Positions 1-11,172 of a stretch of DNA of 64,000 nucleotides are shown one piece after another. Below the pieces are notes generated by a model that was given only the letters and a program-made list of their open reading frames with translations, did not search any database and was not told the origin of the DNA. Position 1 is the first letter of the stretch, and each line of letters opens with the position of its first letter. Both the position numbers and the translations under genes were made by a program. The stretch lies in contig NZ_CP019431.1 in assembly GCF_009866765.1 (NCBI RefSeq), positions 2,976,001 to 3,040,000 on the forward strand, written 5' to 3'. Source of the stretch: Pseudomonas sp. S35 (GTDB lineage Bacteria; Pseudomonadota; Gammaproteobacteria; Pseudomonadales; Pseudomonadaceae).

Positions 1-1
1 G

Positions 2-850
2 GTGGGCTGGGTGGAAGAGGGCGTGAAGACCTTTCGCGTCGACAACCCCCACACCAAGCCGTTGCCCTTTTGGCAATGGCTGATCAGCGATGTTCGCGCC
101 AAGCACCCCGACGTGATCTTCCTCGCCGAGGCCTTCACCACGCCGGCGATGATGGCGCGGTTGGGCAAGGTCGGTTATTCCCAGAGCTACACCTATTTCA
201 CCTGGCGCAACACCAAGGCCGAGCTGAGCGAATACTTCACTCAATTGAACCAGTCGCCGTGGCGCGAGTGCTACCGGCCGAATTTTTTCGTCAATACCCC
301 GGACATCAACCCAGGCTTTTTGCACGAATCCGGCCGCCCTGGCTTTCTGATCCGTGCCGCGCTGGCGACTATGGGCTCGGGCCTGTGGGGTATGTATTCC
401 GGCTTTGAACTGTGCGAAGCCGCACCGGTGCCGGGCAAAGAGGAATACCTGGACTCGGAGAAATACGAGATCCGCCCTCGGGACTTCACCGCGCCGGGCA
501 ACATCATTGCCGAAATCGCCCAGCTCAACCGCATCCGCCGGCAAAACCCGGCGTTGCAGACTCACCTGGGGTTCAAGCTCTACACCGCGTGGAACGACAA
601 CATCCTGTACTTCGGCAAGCGCAGCGAGGATGGCAGCAACTTCATCCTGGTCGCCATCAACCTCGACCCGTTCAATGCCCAGCAAGCGCACTTTGAGTTG
701 CCGCTGTGGGAGTTGGGCCTGCCCGATGATGCGCAGACCCAAGGTGAAGATTTGATGAACGGCCATCGCTGGACCTGGTATGGCAAGACCCAGTGGACGC
801 GCCTTGATCCGCAGATGCCGTTCGGGATCTGGCGCATCACTTTGACCTGA
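2..850 (+). CDS. glgE: Alpha-1,4-glucan:maltose-1-phosphate maltosyltransferase, C-terminal part
   Basis: This is the 3' part of a GH13 enzyme that transfers maltosyl units from maltose 1-phosphate onto a growing alpha-1,4-glucan in the cytoplasm. The visible 282 residues open just before the catalytic aspartate ([12 protein letters not shown]). They then carry the acid/base glutamate in FLAEAF, the [16 protein letters not shown] segment typical of GlgE, and the C-terminal beta domain. The real start lies left of the window. The next genes are treS-maltokinase and glgB in the same direction, the GlgE-pathway order known in Pseudomonas, which makes the assignment firm. A 224-base gap holding a REP doublet separates it from treS, so the two may not be strictly co-transcribed. 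Confidence 0.95.
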   Translation: MGWVEEGVKTFRVDNPHTKPLPFWQWLISDVRAKHPDVIFLAEAFTTPAMMARLGKVGYSQSYTYFTWRNTKAELSEYFTQLNQSPWRECYRPNFFVNTPDINPGFLHESGRPGFLIRAALATMGSGLWGMYSGFELCEAAPVPGKEEYLDSEKYEIRPRDFTAPGNIIAEIAQLNRIRRQNPALQTHLGFKLYTAWNDNILYFGKRSEDGSNFILVAINLDPFNAQQAHFELPLWELGLPDDAQTQGEDLMNGHRWTWYGKTQWTRLDPQMPFGIWRITLT

Positions 851-866
851 GGTGTATGAGTTCTCT

Positions 867-1032
867 TGTGGTGAGCAAGCTCGTGCAGTGAGCGGGCTTG
901 TCGAATCGTCGCCCCGCCCGCACCGGGCTGCGCAGCAGCCCTCAAGTTTGGCACCGAGCGCTATCTGAAAGAACTCACTGGCTTCAATAGAGCCGCTTCG
1001 CAGCCCAGCGCGGGGCGAGCCCGCTCACCACA
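867..1032. repeat. Long REP-doublet (copy 1 of a three-copy family)
   Basis: The element starts with TGTGGTGAGC and ends with the complementary GCTCACCACA. Inside are two mirrored halves, one with CCGGGCTGCGCAGCAGCC and the other with CCGCTTCGCAGCCCAGCGC. Related elements lie at 14297–14431 and 47041–47173. This copy is the longest because its left half carries extra sequence (an added GAGCAAGCTCGTGCAGT and a degenerate arm). It fills most of the glgE–treS gap. It resembles Pseudomonas REP/BIME hairpins that sit between genes and are mobilised by RayT-type transposases encoded elsewhere. Confidence 0.75.
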
Positions 1033-1074
1033 GACGCGTGCTTAGCATGGCTGTTTATTTTTCAGGAGTTTCCA

Positions 1075-4000
1075 ATGGCGAAGAAACCCAAGGCTGCCAC
1101 CTTCATCAAGGACCCGCTCTGGTACAAGGATGCGGTGATCTATCAGGTTCACGTCAAATCCTTCTTCGACTCCAATAACGACGGCATCGGTGATTTTCCC
1201 GGGCTGATCGCCAAGCTCGACTACATCGCCGACCTCGGCGTGAACACTATCTGGCTGCTGCCGTTCTACCCCTCGCCACGTCGCGATGACGGGTATGACA
1301 TCGCCGAATACCGTGGCGTACACAGCGACTACGGCACCCTGGCCGACGCCAAGCGTTTTATCGCCGAGGCCCACAAGCGTGGGTTGCGGGTGATTACCGA
1401 ACTGGTGATCAACCACACCTCCGACCAGCATCCGTGGTTCCAGCGCGCGCGCAAGGCCAAGCCGGGCTCGGCGGCGCGGGACTTCTACGTGTGGTCCGAC
1501 GACGACCAGAAGTACGACGGCACGCGCATCATCTTCCTCGACACCGAGAAGTCCAACTGGACCTGGGACCCGGTCGCCGGCCAGTATTTCTGGCACCGCT
1601 TCTACTCCCACCAGCCCGATCTCAATTTCGACAACCCGCAAGTCATGAAGGCCGTGCTGTCGGTGATGCGTTATTGGCTGGACATGGGCATCGACGGCCT
1701 GCGCCTGGACGCCATCCCTTACCTGATCGAGCGCGACGGCACGAATAACGAAAACCTTCCCGAAACCCACGACGTGCTCAAGCAGATCCGCGCCGAAATC
1801 GACGCCAACTACCCGGATCGCATGCTGCTCGCCGAAGCCAACCAATGGCCGGAAGACACTCAGTTGTACTTTGGCGACAAACACGGCGATGACGGTGATG
1901 AATGCCATATGGCGTTTCACTTCCCGCTGATGCCGCGCATGTACATGGCGCTGGCCCAGGAAGATCGCTTCCCCATCACCGATATTCTGCGCCAGACCCC
2001 GGAGATTCCCGCCAACTGCCAATGGGCGATCTTCCTGCGCAACCACGATGAGCTGACCCTGGAAATGGTCACCGACAAAGAGCGCGACTACCTGTGGAAT
2101 TACTACGCTGCCGACCGCCGCGCCCGCATCAACCTGGGCATTCGCCGACGCCTGGCGCCGTTGCTCGAGCGTGATCGCCGCCGCGTGGAGCTGCTCAACA
2201 GCCTGCTGCTGTCGATGCCGGGCACGCCGACCCTATATTACGGTGACGAAATCGGCATGGGCGACAACATCTACCTCGGCGATCGTGACGGTGTGCGCAC
2301 GCCGATGCAGTGGTCCATCGACCGCAACGGCGGCTTCTCACGCGCCGACCCGGCCAGCCTGGTGTTGCCGCCGATCATGGACCCGCTGTACGGCTACCAG
2401 TCGGTCAACGTCGAAACCCAGACCCAAGACCCGCACTCGCTGCTCAACTGGAACCGGCGCATGCTCGCCGTGCGCAAGCAATCCAAGGCCTTTGGCCGGG
2501 GTAGTTTGAAAATGCTCTCGCCAAGCAATCGCCGCATCCTGGCCTACACCCGCGAATACACCGGGGAAGATGGGCGCACGGAAATCATCCTGTGTGTGGC
2601 CAACGTGTCGCGCAGTGCCCAGGCGGCTGAGTTGGACCTGTCTGCATTTGCCGGCATGGTGCCGGTGGAGATGCTCGGCGGGAACGCTTTTCCGCCCATC
2701 GGCCAGTTGAATTTCCTGTTGACCCTGGCGCCCTATGGCTTCTATTGGTTTGTATTGGCGGCGGAGAATCAGATGCCCAGTTGGCACGTGGAACCGGCGC
2801 AGAGCATTCCCGACTTCACCACCTTGGTACTGAAAAAGCGCATGGAAGAATTGCTCGAAGACCCTTGTCGCACCACCCTGGAGCAGACCTCTTTACCGGC
2901 CTGGCTGCCCAAGCGGCGCTGGTTCGCGGGTAAGGACGCTGCTATCGACAACGTGCACATCGCCTACGGCGTACGCTTTGGCGACCCGCAGCATCCGGTG
3001 TTGCTCAGTGAGATTGATGTCACCAGCGGTGGCCAAGTCAGTCGCTATCAATTGCCCTTCGGCTTCCTGGGTGAGGACCAGTTCACCAGCGCCTTGCCCC
3101 AGCAATTGGCGTTGGCCCGCGTAAGGCGTACCCGTCAGGTGGGGTTGGTCACCGATGCGTTCAGCCTGGAGCATTTTATCCGCGCGGTGATCCAGGGCCT
3201 GCAGGCCGGTACGGTACTCACGTCCAGCGAAGGCGACCTGCGCTTTGAAGCGACGCCGCACCTGGCGCCGTTGCAACTGACCGATGACGCCCAGGTGCGC
3301 TACTTGTCGGCCGAGCAGTCCAACAGTTCGGTGGTGGTGGGCGAGAGCCTGGTGCTCAAGCTGATCCGCAAAGTCAGCGCCGGCGTGCACCCGGAGCTGG
3401 AAATGAGTGCCTACCTGACCGCCGCCGATTACCCGAACATCTCGCCGCTGCTGGGTTCGATGATTCGCCGCGACGGCGACGGCCAGGACAACCTGTTGAT
3501 GATTGCCCAGGGCTACCTGAGCAACCAGGGCGATGCCTGGAGCTGGACCCAGAACAACCTGGAACGCGCGATTCGTGACGAACTGGCGCAGGCGATCTCC
3601 GAGCAGGAACAACACTACAACGCGTTGGGCGAACTGGCGGACTTTGCCGGCCTGCTCGGCCAGCGTCTGGGGGAAATGCACCTGGTGCTGGGCGCGAAGA
3701 CCCTCAACGAGGACTTCAAGCCCGAGGTCACCACGGCCAAGGACACACACGCCTGGGCCAAGGACGTCGGTGCGCAGATCGAACGTGCGCTGCAATTGCT
3801 CAAGCTCCATCAAACCCAATTGAACCCGGCGGATCAGGCGTTGGTCAGTGATTTGCTGGCGCAGAAAAAAACCATCGCTGCCCATGTCCAGGCGTTGGCG
3901 AAGGCCACCGTGGGCGGGCTGCGCATTCGGGTCCACGGCGATTTGCACCTGGGCCAGGTGCTGGTGGTGAAGGGCGATGCCTACCTGATCGACTTTGAAG

Positions 4001-4422
4001 GCGAGCCCGCCAGGCCGCTGCATGAGCGACGGGGCAAGCACAGCCCGTATAAAGATGTGAGCGGCGTGCTGCGTTCGTTTGATTACGCGGCCGCTATGGC
4101 CCTGAATGTGCAAGGAGTGGATCACTCGCCGCAAGCCGATCAGGCCCGCAGGCGTGTGACCGAACGCTACCTGAATGAAGCACGCGAGGCATTTATCCAG
4201 GCTTATCAGGCAGCTACGTCTACACTGGCGCATGACTGGCAGGATGCCAAGGGCCAGGACGCCGCGCTGACATTGTTCAGCTTGGAGAAGGCCGCGTACG
4301 AAGTGGCTTACGAAGCGGAAAACCGCCCGACCTGGCTGCCGGTGCCCCTGCAAGGGCTGCACGGTTTGCTCAGCGGGCTAGCACCTCTATCTAACACTGC
4401 ACGCGGTGGGGAGACGTCATGA
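1075..4422 (+). CDS. treS: Trehalose synthase / maltokinase fusion (TreS-Pep2)
   Basis: This bifunctional cytoplasmic enzyme of 1115 residues interconverts trehalose and maltose and phosphorylates maltose to maltose 1-phosphate, the GlgE substrate. The N-terminal GH13 domain (about 15–560) shows the nucleophile Asp212 in GLRLDAIP, acid/base Glu254 in LLAEANQW and Asp325 in RNHDE. The C-terminal half (about 575–1115) is a maltokinase with the kinase-like motif HGDLHLGQ around Asp956 and the DFEGEP metal loop. Stand-alone TreS is about 600 residues, so the extra half is a real fusion and is common in pseudomonads. A CAGGAG ribosome site precedes the ATG. Its stop overlaps the glgB start (ATGA), giving translational coupling. 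Confidence 0.96.
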   Translation: MAKKPKAATFIKDPLWYKDAVIYQVHVKSFFDSNNDGIGDFPGLIAKLDYIADLGVNTIWLLPFYPSPRRDDGYDIAEYRGVHSDYGTLADAKRFIAEAHKRGLRVITELVINHTSDQHPWFQRARKAKPGSAARDFYVWSDDDQKYDGTRIIFLDTEKSNWTWDPVAGQYFWHRFYSHQPDLNFDNPQVMKAVLSVMRYWLDMGIDGLRLDAIPYLIERDGTNNENLPETHDVLKQIRAEIDANYPDRMLLAEANQWPEDTQLYFGDKHGDDGDECHMAFHFPLMPRMYMALAQEDRFPITDILRQTPEIPANCQWAIFLRNHDELTLEMVTDKERDYLWNYYAADRRARINLGIRRRLAPLLERDRRRVELLNSLLLSMPGTPTLYYGDEIGMGDNIYLGDRDGVRTPMQWSIDRNGGFSRADPASLVLPPIMDPLYGYQSVNVETQTQDPHSLLNWNRRMLAVRKQSKAFGRGSLKMLSPSNRRILAYTREYTGEDGRTEIILCVANVSRSAQAAELDLSAFAGMVPVEMLGGNAFPPIGQLNFLLTLAPYGFYWFVLAAENQMPSWHVEPAQSIPDFTTLVLKKRMEELLEDPCRTTLEQTSLPAWLPKRRWFAGKDAAIDNVHIAYGVRFGDPQHPVLLSEIDVTSGGQVSRYQLPFGFLGEDQFTSALPQQLALARVRRTRQVGLVTDAFSLEHFIRAVIQGLQAGTVLTSSEGDLRFEATPHLAPLQLTDDAQVRYLSAEQSNSSVVVGESLVLKLIRKVSAGVHPELEMSAYLTAADYPNISPLLGSMIRRDGDGQDNLLMIAQGYLSNQGDAWSWTQNNLERAIRDELAQAISEQEQHYNALGELADFAGLLGQRLGEMHLVLGAKTLNEDFKPEVTTAKDTHAWAKDVGAQIERALQLLKLHQTQLNPADQALVSDLLAQKKTIAAHVQALAKATVGGLRIRVHGDLHLGQVLVVKGDAYLIDFEGEPARPLHERRGKHSPYKDVSGVLRSFDYAAAMALNVQGVDHSPQADQARRRVTERYLNEAREAFIQAYQAATSTLAHDWQDAKGQDAALTLFSLEKAAYEVAYEAENRPTWLPVPLQGLHGLLSGLAPLSNTARGGETS

Positions 4423-6656
4423 ATTACACGCATAAAGAACCGCTGCAGCCCACGTTGACTGCCATGCCGGCGTCCAAGGACGTCGAAGCGCTGGTGCGCG
4501 CCGAGCACCATGACCCGTTTTCGATCCTTGGGCCGCACGATGACGAGCAGGGCGGGCAGTTTATCCGCGCGTTCCTGCCGGAAGCCCTGAGTGTCCAGGT
4601 ATTGGCGCAGGACAGTGGCGAGCCCATCGGCAGCCTGGGTGCGACCCAGGTGCCAGGCTTGTTTGTCGGGCACTTCACCACACGCCAGCCCTATCTGTTG
4701 AAGGTCCAGTGGGCGGGCGGTGAGCAGATTACCGAAGACCCCTACAGCTTCAGTCAGCTGTTGCTTGGTGAAATGGACCTGTACCTGTTTGCCGAAGGCA
4801 ATCACCGCGACCTCAGCAGTTGCCTGGGCGCCCAGGTGACCAGCGTCGATGGCGTGCAGGGCGTGCGCTTTGCCGTGTGGGCGCCAAATGCGCGACGCGT
4901 GTCAGTGGTGGGCGACTTCAATATCTGGGACGGCCGTCGCCACCCAATGCGCCTGCGCCATCCTTCGGGTGTATGGGAAATTTTCATCCCGCGCCTGCAA
5001 CCGGGGGCTGCCTACAAGTACGAGATACTCGGCGCCAATGGGATCCTGCCGCTCAAGGCCGATCCGATGGCCCTGGCCACCCAGTTGCCGCCGGACACTG
5101 CTTCGAAAGTCGCGCCGCCGTTGCAGGTGGACTGGCAAGACCACGACTGGATGCAGTCGCGGACCGACAAGCATAAATCCAGCGCACCGCTGTCGATCTA
5201 TGAATTGCACGTAGGGTCGTGGCAATGCGAGCTGGACGAGGCTGGTGAAGTCGCCCGTCAATATGGCTGGCGTGAGCTGGCTGAGCGGCTGATCCCGTAT
5301 GTGCAGCAATTGGGCTTCACCCACATTGAACTGATGCCGATCATGGAACATCCGTTTGGCGGTTCCTGGGGTTATCAGGCCTTGTCGCAGTTCGCCCCGA
5401 GTGCGCGTTTTGGCTCGCCGGAAGATTTCGCTTATTTCGTCAACGCCCTGCACCAGGCCGATATCGGCGTGATTCTTGACTGGGTGCCGGCGCATTTCCC
5501 CACCGATACCCACGGTCTTGCGCAGTTCGACGGCACCGCGCTTTACGAGTACGCCAACCCGCTGGAAGGCTTCCACCAGGACTGGGACACGCTGATCTAT
5601 AACCTGGGGCGCACCGAAGTGCACGGCTTTATGCTGGCCTCGGCGCTGCACTGGCTCAAGCATTTCCACATCGACGGGCTGCGCGTGGACGCAGTGGCGT
5701 CGATGCTGTACCGCGACTATTCGCGCAAGGCCGGTGAATGGGTGCCTAACCGTCACGGCGGCCGCGAGAACCTGGAAGCCATCGACTTCCTGCGCCACTT
5801 GAACGACGTGGTGGCCCTGGAAGCGCCCGGCGCGCTAGTGATCGCCGAAGAATCCACGGCCTGGCCCGGCGTTAGCCAGCCGACCCAACAGGGCGGCCTG
5901 GGTTTCAACTACAAATGGAACATGGGCTGGATGCACGATTCGCTGCACTACATCCAGCAAGACCCGGTGTACCGCGCCCATCACCACAACGAGCTGAGCT
6001 TCGGCCTGGTGTATGCGTGGTCCGAGCGCTTTATCCTGCCGATCTCCCACGATGAAGTGGTGCACGGCAAGCATTCGCTGATCGACAAGATGCCCGGCGA
6101 CCGCTGGCAGAAGTTCGCCAACCTGCGCGCCTACCTGGCGTTCATGTGGATGCACCCCGGCAAGAAGCTGCTGTTCATGGGCTGCGAGTTCGGCCAGTGG
6201 CGCGAATGGAACCACGACCAGCAACTGGACTGGTACCTGTTGCAGTACGCGGAACACAAAGGCGTGCAAAAGCTGGTGGGGGACTTGAACCGTCTCTACC
6301 GCCAAGAGCCTGCCTTGCACGAGCAGGACGATGCGCCCCAAGGCTTCCAATGGTTGATCGGCGATGATGCGATCAACAGCGTCTACGCCTGGTTGCGCTG
6401 GAGCAAGGACGGCGCGCCGGTGCTGGTCGTGGCCAACTTTACCCCCGTGCCCCGCGAAGCCTACGCTGTGGGCGTGCCGTTTGCCGGGCGCTGGAGCGAG
6501 GTGATCAATACCGATGCGGATACCTATGCCGGTTCCAATTTCGGTAACGGCGGCGCGGTGTTCACCCAGGACGAGCCGCGTCATGGCCAGCCGGTGTCGC
6601 TGTCACTGAATTTGCCGCCATTGGGCGTGCTGATTCTGCGGCCCGAAACGAGTTAA
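4419..6656 (+). CDS. glgB: 1,4-alpha-glucan branching enzyme
   Basis: GlgB introduces alpha-1,6 branches into linear alpha-glucan and completes the GlgE route from trehalose to branched glucan. At 745 residues it is near the 728 of E. coli GlgB. The N-terminal region holds the CBM48 module ([18 protein letters not shown]). The GH13 core shows the nucleophile Asp424 in GLRVDAVAS, acid/base Glu477 in VIAEES, and the HDEVVHGK loop. The C-terminal beta domain ends in GVLILRPE. The start overlaps the treS stop by four bases. No terminator hairpin is obvious after the stop. Confidence 0.97.
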   Translation: MNYTHKEPLQPTLTAMPASKDVEALVRAEHHDPFSILGPHDDEQGGQFIRAFLPEALSVQVLAQDSGEPIGSLGATQVPGLFVGHFTTRQPYLLKVQWAGGEQITEDPYSFSQLLLGEMDLYLFAEGNHRDLSSCLGAQVTSVDGVQGVRFAVWAPNARRVSVVGDFNIWDGRRHPMRLRHPSGVWEIFIPRLQPGAAYKYEILGANGILPLKADPMALATQLPPDTASKVAPPLQVDWQDHDWMQSRTDKHKSSAPLSIYELHVGSWQCELDEAGEVARQYGWRELAERLIPYVQQLGFTHIELMPIMEHPFGGSWGYQALSQFAPSARFGSPEDFAYFVNALHQADIGVILDWVPAHFPTDTHGLAQFDGTALYEYANPLEGFHQDWDTLIYNLGRTEVHGFMLASALHWLKHFHIDGLRVDAVASMLYRDYSRKAGEWVPNRHGGRENLEAIDFLRHLNDVVALEAPGALVIAEESTAWPGVSQPTQQGGLGFNYKWNMGWMHDSLHYIQQDPVYRAHHHNELSFGLVYAWSERFILPISHDEVVHGKHSLIDKMPGDRWQKFANLRAYLAFMWMHPGKKLLFMGCEFGQWREWNHDQQLDWYLLQYAEHKGVQKLVGDLNRLYRQEPALHEQDDAPQGFQWLIGDDAINSVYAWLRWSKDGAPVLVVANFTPVPREAYAVGVPFAGRWSEVINTDADTYAGSNFGNGGAVFTQDEPRHGQPVSLSLNLPPLGVLILRPETS

Positions 6657-6707
6657 GGGCTCTGGGGTGCGGTATTCAGTTGTCCGCGGTGCTGGCAGGG
6701 TGCCACA

Positions 6708-7874
6708 ATGGCACCTTTGTCGCGGCAGTCGGATCAGGCGGATTTCATGAATGGCCTTGGGCGTGGGCAGGAGCAGGATTGCGTTATAGAAGAGCAGGTG
6801 CGGACAGACCGTCTACACCAGCTGTTCCGGCAGTCGTTTGCCGCTATCTTCGGCAGTTACATGGCGGCTGCCATGCTGTGCTGGTTGTGCTGGGACCGCT
6901 TTGACCACAACGTCATGCGGGTGTGGCTGGTGCTGCTGGCGGTGTCTTCGCTATTGCGGGTCAAGATGTTCATGGACTGGTTTCGCTGCCCCATCAGCGA
7001 GCGCACGCCAGACCGTTGGGAGCGCCGCTACTGGTTCACGCTGACGCTCTCCGCGGCGGTCTGGGGCGCCGGTGCCTGGGCGGTGATGCCGCCGGATGAC
7101 CGTCTGTCCCAGGTGCTGGTGATGCTGTTCACCGTCGGCATGTCGGTCAGCGCGGTCTCATGCTATTCGGCCTATCGCTACATGACGCTGGTGTCCATTG
7201 CCCTGGTGTTGCTGCCGTGCACGTTGTGGTTGTTGTTTCAGCCGTCGCCGATGCAGGTGGGCGTGGCCATCGCCGTACTGGTGTTCTCCACCTTTGTGGT
7301 CAGCGCCACGCGCAAATTGTCCGATGCACTGGAAAAAGCCTTTCGCCTGACCCGGCAAATGGAACGTGCCCATAACATTTCCAACCGCGCCGCACAGACC
7401 GACGAACTGACCGGCCTGATGAACCGCCGCGCATTTTTCGAACACGCCCAGTTGCTGTACGCGCAGTGCCGGCATCACCAGCAGCCGCTGTGTGCGTTGA
7501 TGATGGACATGGATCACTTCAAGCAAATCAACGACACCTATGGCCATCAGGCGGGCGACCAGGTATTGCGCCAGATTGGCGGGGTGATCAGCGCGTCGTT
7601 CCGCCAGGCCGATGTATACGGCCGCTTGGGGGGCGAGGAGTTTGCGGTGTTGCTGCCCAATACTTCGGTGGAAACGGCGCGGCATATCGCCGAGCAGTTG
7701 ATCAAGGCCATCTCTGGTTTGGCAGCCGAGCCGGTCAAGGGGCTTTCCGCCAGCCTCGGGGTGGCCTCCACCCATGCCCAGGACGAGGACTTGCACGGTT
7801 TGATGAACACTGCCGACAAAGCGCTGTACCTGGCCAAGGCGCGTGGGCGCAATCAAGTGGTGGTGGCGGAGTAG
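6708..7874 (+). CDS. Membrane-anchored diguanylate cyclase (GGEEF)
   Basis: Predicted to make cyclic di-GMP from two GTP at the inner membrane. The first ~215 residues contain about six hydrophobic helices and match no sensor domain I can name. A short linker leads to a full GGDEF domain with the active-site GGEEF at residues 308–312. An RQAD motif sits exactly five residues upstream of it, the usual inhibitory I-site, so product feedback is likely. The chosen ATG has an AGGG ribosome site seven bases upstream; a later ATG at 6747 is possible. It converges on the hybrid kinase gene with only eight bases between stops, which does not prove a functional link. Confidence 0.9.
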   Translation: MAPLSRQSDQADFMNGLGRGQEQDCVIEEQVRTDRLHQLFRQSFAAIFGSYMAAAMLCWLCWDRFDHNVMRVWLVLLAVSSLLRVKMFMDWFRCPISERTPDRWERRYWFTLTLSAAVWGAGAWAVMPPDDRLSQVLVMLFTVGMSVSAVSCYSAYRYMTLVSIALVLLPCTLWLLFQPSPMQVGVAIAVLVFSTFVVSATRKLSDALEKAFRLTRQMERAHNISNRAAQTDELTGLMNRRAFFEHAQLLYAQCRHHQQPLCALMMDMDHFKQINDTYGHQAGDQVLRQIGGVISASFRQADVYGRLGGEEFAVLLPNTSVETARHIAEQLIKAISGLAAEPVKGLSASLGVASTHAQDEDLHGLMNTADKALYLAKARGRNQVVVAE

Positions 7875-7882
7875 GGCGTGGC

Positions 7883-10069
7883 TCAGTGCCTGAGCATCGC
7901 CTTCAGCAGCACGCGTGAGACCTGGTCCGCGGAGTAGGGCTTGGCCAGGAACTCGAAGCCTTCGTAGCCGTCGTCTGCGAGTTCGTCGCTGTATCCCGAG
8001 GTCAGCACCACCGGCAGGTCAGCCCGCCGTTGGCGCAGCACTTTGGCCATGACCACGCCCGTGATGCCGGGCATGATCACGTCAGAAAACACCACGTCGA
8101 ACCCCATTGCATCCTCGCCCGCGACGCTCAGCGCCTGTTCGGCATCCGTCACCCAGGTGGTCTGGTAGCCCAGGTCTTGAAGAATCTGGTTGGCGAAACG
8201 CCCCACTTCCAGATTGTCTTCCACGATCAGCACATGACACTGGGTCGTGTCATGGTCCGCAATCCGGGCTTCCTGGGGGGGCTGTGACGGCATGTCCTGG
8301 GCTTCGACCTGTGGCAGGTACAGGGTGAACACGCTCCCTTGGCCAGGCGCGCTGACCACATCGACATTGCCCCCTGACTGCTTGGCAAACCCGAACACTT
8401 GCGACAGGCCCAGGCCCGTGCCTTTGCCGACCGCCTTAGTGGTGAAAAACGGCTCGAAAATCCGCTCGACCGCATCCGCCGCAATCCCGGGGCCAGTATC
8501 GGCGAGTGAGATCGCGATATAGGGCTGGTGGGAACCGGCATCCCCACGGATACGCGGCAAGGCCTGCAGGCCGGTGACCCGAAGCGTCAGCGTGCCCTGG
8601 CCGTCCATCGCATCCCTGGCGTTGAGGGCGATGTTGATCGTTGCGGTTTCAAACTGGCTGGGGTCGATGCGCGCGAAGCACGCTTGCGAGGGCAGTTCGA
8701 CCTGCACATGTATGCGCGCGCCTGTAACGCTTTCGAGCATCTCGCCAATATTCTGCACGCGCAGCCCTACATCGAAGACCTCCGGGCTCAACGGCTGGCG
8801 GCGGGCGAAGGCGAGCAACTGGCTGGTCAGCTTGCTGGCCCGCTCCACGGTATCGGAGACCGCGCGCATATAGCGCTCACGGCGTTCTTCCGACAGGCCC
8901 GGTTGGCGCAGGAAATCCACCGACGAGCGAATGATCGTCAGCAGGTTGTTGAAGTCATGGGCCACGCCGCCGGTCAATTGGCCGATGGCTTCAAGCTTCT
9001 GCGACTGATGCAGCGCCGCCTCGGCCTGGGCCAGCGCTAGGGTGCGTTCTTCGACCCGCTGCTCCAGGCTGGCGTTCAACTCGGCGTAGGCGGCCAGACC
9101 TTCACGCACATCGGCGTCGGCGCGCACCCGTTCGATATGGGCCCAGGAACGCTCGGTGACTTCCCGCAGCAACGCCAGGTCATAGGGCGACCACGGTCGC
9201 GCAGATTTATCGTGCACGGCCATCAGGGCAGTCAGGCGGCCATTCTTGATCAACGGCATGCAAATCGTGGAGGTCACGCCAAGCGCTTGGAAGCTTGCAG
9301 ATTCCTCGGGCGCAAGCTCGCGCAGGTTATCGTGAATCACCAAGGGCTCGCCGGCGCGCAGGCAGTTGACAGCCATTGCGCCGAACGCCGCCAGGCTGTA
9401 GCGGCCGATGATGCTGGGCGAGCCGGGCGCAGTCCAATTGTCGCGAATGGTGAAGCCGTCTTCATCGGCATCCATGTCGGCGTAGGCGCAGTTGCTCACC
9501 TGCAGGTGCTCGGCCAGTAGCCGGGTGGTGCTGGTCATGATGGCTTCGGCATCGGCGGCATTGGTCACGGCGAGTCCAATGGCATCCAGCACGGCCAGGC
9601 GGCGGGCGAGGAATACTGTGGCAGTGGTTTCGGACACGGTGTCGAGGATGCCGACCACCTTGCCGTCGGGATCACGGATCGGGCTGTAGCAGAAAGTGAA
9701 GTACGCCTGCTCGCGTGAATGGCCGCGTTCGATCACCAAGGGGAAGTTTTCGATATACGTCGCGTGGCCTTGGAAGGCCGCGTCAGAGATGGGGCTGATG
9801 TCTTCCCACACCTCACTCCAGATTTCGTTGAAAGGCCGTCCCAACGCGTACGCCTTATTCCCCAGGATCGGAATAAACGCGTCGTTGTACAGCGTGATCA
9901 ACTGCGGTCCCCAGACAATGGCCTGGGGGAAGCTCGAAGCGAAACACAGTGCGACGGTGGTTTTGAGCACATCCGGCCAGTGCTCCAGCGGACCGAGGGG
10001 CGTGCTGGCCCAATCATGCTCACGCACCCGTTCGGCCATATCGCTGCTGCTTTGCAGCCAATTCATCAT
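7883..10069 (-). CDS. Hybrid sensor histidine kinase / response regulator (PAS-GAF-HisKA-HATPase-REC)
   Basis: A soluble hybrid kinase of 728 residues with no membrane helix, so it should sense a cytoplasmic cue. Residues ~25–150 form a PAS-like fold (ALCFASSFPQAIVWGP), as in the family often annotated as light or stress sensors. Residues ~160–310 are GAF-like. A coiled coil (ERTLALAQAEAALHQSQ) leads to the phospho-acceptor His371 in GGVAHDFNNLL. The ATPase domain has NALNARDAM and DTGPGI. A C-terminal receiver carries the phospho-acceptor Asp663 in FSDVIMPG. No separate regulator gene lies next to it, and the output partner cannot be named. The PAS/GAF region lacks a Cys that would mark a bilin or LOV chromophore with confidence. 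Confidence 0.9.
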   Translation of the reverse strand: MMNWLQSSSDMAERVREHDWASTPLGPLEHWPDVLKTTVALCFASSFPQAIVWGPQLITLYNDAFIPILGNKAYALGRPFNEIWSEVWEDISPISDAAFQGHATYIENFPLVIERGHSREQAYFTFCYSPIRDPDGKVVGILDTVSETTATVFLARRLAVLDAIGLAVTNAADAEAIMTSTTRLLAEHLQVSNCAYADMDADEDGFTIRDNWTAPGSPSIIGRYSLAAFGAMAVNCLRAGEPLVIHDNLRELAPEESASFQALGVTSTICMPLIKNGRLTALMAVHDKSARPWSPYDLALLREVTERSWAHIERVRADADVREGLAAYAELNASLEQRVEERTLALAQAEAALHQSQKLEAIGQLTGGVAHDFNNLLTIIRSSVDFLRQPGLSEERRERYMRAVSDTVERASKLTSQLLAFARRQPLSPEVFDVGLRVQNIGEMLESVTGARIHVQVELPSQACFARIDPSQFETATINIALNARDAMDGQGTLTLRVTGLQALPRIRGDAGSHQPYIAISLADTGPGIAADAVERIFEPFFTTKAVGKGTGLGLSQVFGFAKQSGGNVDVVSAPGQGSVFTLYLPQVEAQDMPSQPPQEARIADHDTTQCHVLIVEDNLEVGRFANQILQDLGYQTTWVTDAEQALSVAGEDAMGFDVVFSDVIMPGITGVVMAKVLRQRRADLPVVLTSGYSDELADDGYEGFEFLAKPYSADQVSRVLLKAMLRH

Positions 10070-10239
10070 TGGGAGAACACCTTGTTTGCCAGAGTCTGCA
10101 ATGCACCTGGAATTTCTGGCGCAAAGCTACAGACCCGCTTGAGCGCTGCCGGTTCAGCGTAATTATCCGCTAGATGGCAATTTGATGCTCTATTCGTTTG
10201 GATAGGTTGATTCGGCGGGGTCGGGCGCATGCCCAACCC

Positions 10240-11091
10240 TCATTGCGTGCCGAACAAACCGGTCCAGTAAATGCCCGCGTCACTCTTTGGGTCCATGGCA
10301 TAGGCCGCGCCCACTTCACGAAATTGCGGGTTCATCAGGTTGGCGCAATGGCCGGGGCTGGCGAGCCAGCCGTCGACCACCTTGCGCGGCGTGTCCAGGC
10401 CGGCAGCGATGTTTTCGCCGATGTTCTTCGCAATATAACCGGCCAGTTCAGCACGGTCGCCGGGGGTACGGCCGTCATGGTCCAGATGGTCGAAAAAGTT
10501 GCCGTTGGCCATGTTGCGTGTATGGCTGTTGGCGGCGCTGGCCAGGGTGTCGTTCCACGACAGCGCAGTGGTCGCGGTAAACGCCTGGGTGCCGCATTGG
10601 CGCGCTTGGGTGCGGGCGGCATTGATCAGGTCCAGCAGTTTCCGGCCTTCGGTCTGCCAATCGCCGAGGCCGCTGGAGAGCAGTGGGCGGGCCAGCACGA
10701 TGCGCCAGTCCTGGCCACTGTTGCTCACCCCGATGTCAACGAATTGGGGGTCCAGCACCACTCGGCAGAAGCTTTCACGCACGGCCTTCATCGCGGCCTG
10801 GGCATCCTTGGGACCGGACAGGCTGATGGCCTGCACGTTCACCATCGGGTACGCCGCCCGAGCCAGTGCCTGCTGCAAATCACCGACATTGGTGGCCGGC
10901 AGCACCAGCCGTGTGTCGCTGGCCAGCGGTGGCAGTTCCTGGGAACCCTGGTCGCCGCAGCGTTGCACCTGGCTGCGGTACTCGTTGATCTGTTGCACTA
11001 GCTGACTTTCTTCATTCGCCATCGCGCTGGCGCAGAACACCGTACTGGCGGCCAGCGTCGTAAGACCCATCATCAATGACAGAACGCGCAT
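10240..11091 (-). CDS. Secreted CAP-domain (SCP/PR1-like) protein
   Basis: A 283-residue exported protein of unknown function. The first ~26 residues look like a Sec signal peptide (MRVLSLMMG then SAMANEES). The C-terminal half is a CAP/cysteine-rich secretory domain with HTRNMANGNFFDHLDHDG, GENIAAG and a final GIYWTGLFG, preceded by a less conserved ~100-residue region. I chose the ATG at 11091 rather than an upstream GTG at 11151, because the signal peptide then begins at residue 1 and AAGGG lies about 11 bases upstream. Bacterial CAP proteins have been linked to the cell wall or to secreted hydrolytic roles, but nothing here sets a substrate. Confidence 0.85.
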   Translation of the reverse strand: MRVLSLMMGLTTLAASTVFCASAMANEESQLVQQINEYRSQVQRCGDQGSQELPPLASDTRLVLPATNVGDLQQALARAAYPMVNVQAISLSGPKDAQAAMKAVRESFCRVVLDPQFVDIGVSNSGQDWRIVLARPLLSSGLGDWQTEGRKLLDLINAARTQARQCGTQAFTATTALSWNDTLASAANSHTRNMANGNFFDHLDHDGRTPGDRAELAGYIAKNIGENIAAGLDTPRKVVDGWLASPGHCANLMNPQFREVGAAYAMDPKSDAGIYWTGLFGTQ

Positions 11092-11172
11092 GGACGTTAC
11101 CCTTGAGCTTGAAAGTGCCCATGATGCGCGATGTAACCCGGTCTGGCGCAACGCCTTTTTTGTTTTTTTGGC

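Noticed and set aside
2893..4362. Long antisense frame opposite treS (489 codons)
   Set aside because: A shadow of high-GC codon use in treS; the plus-strand protein has full catalytic motifs and the antisense one has none.
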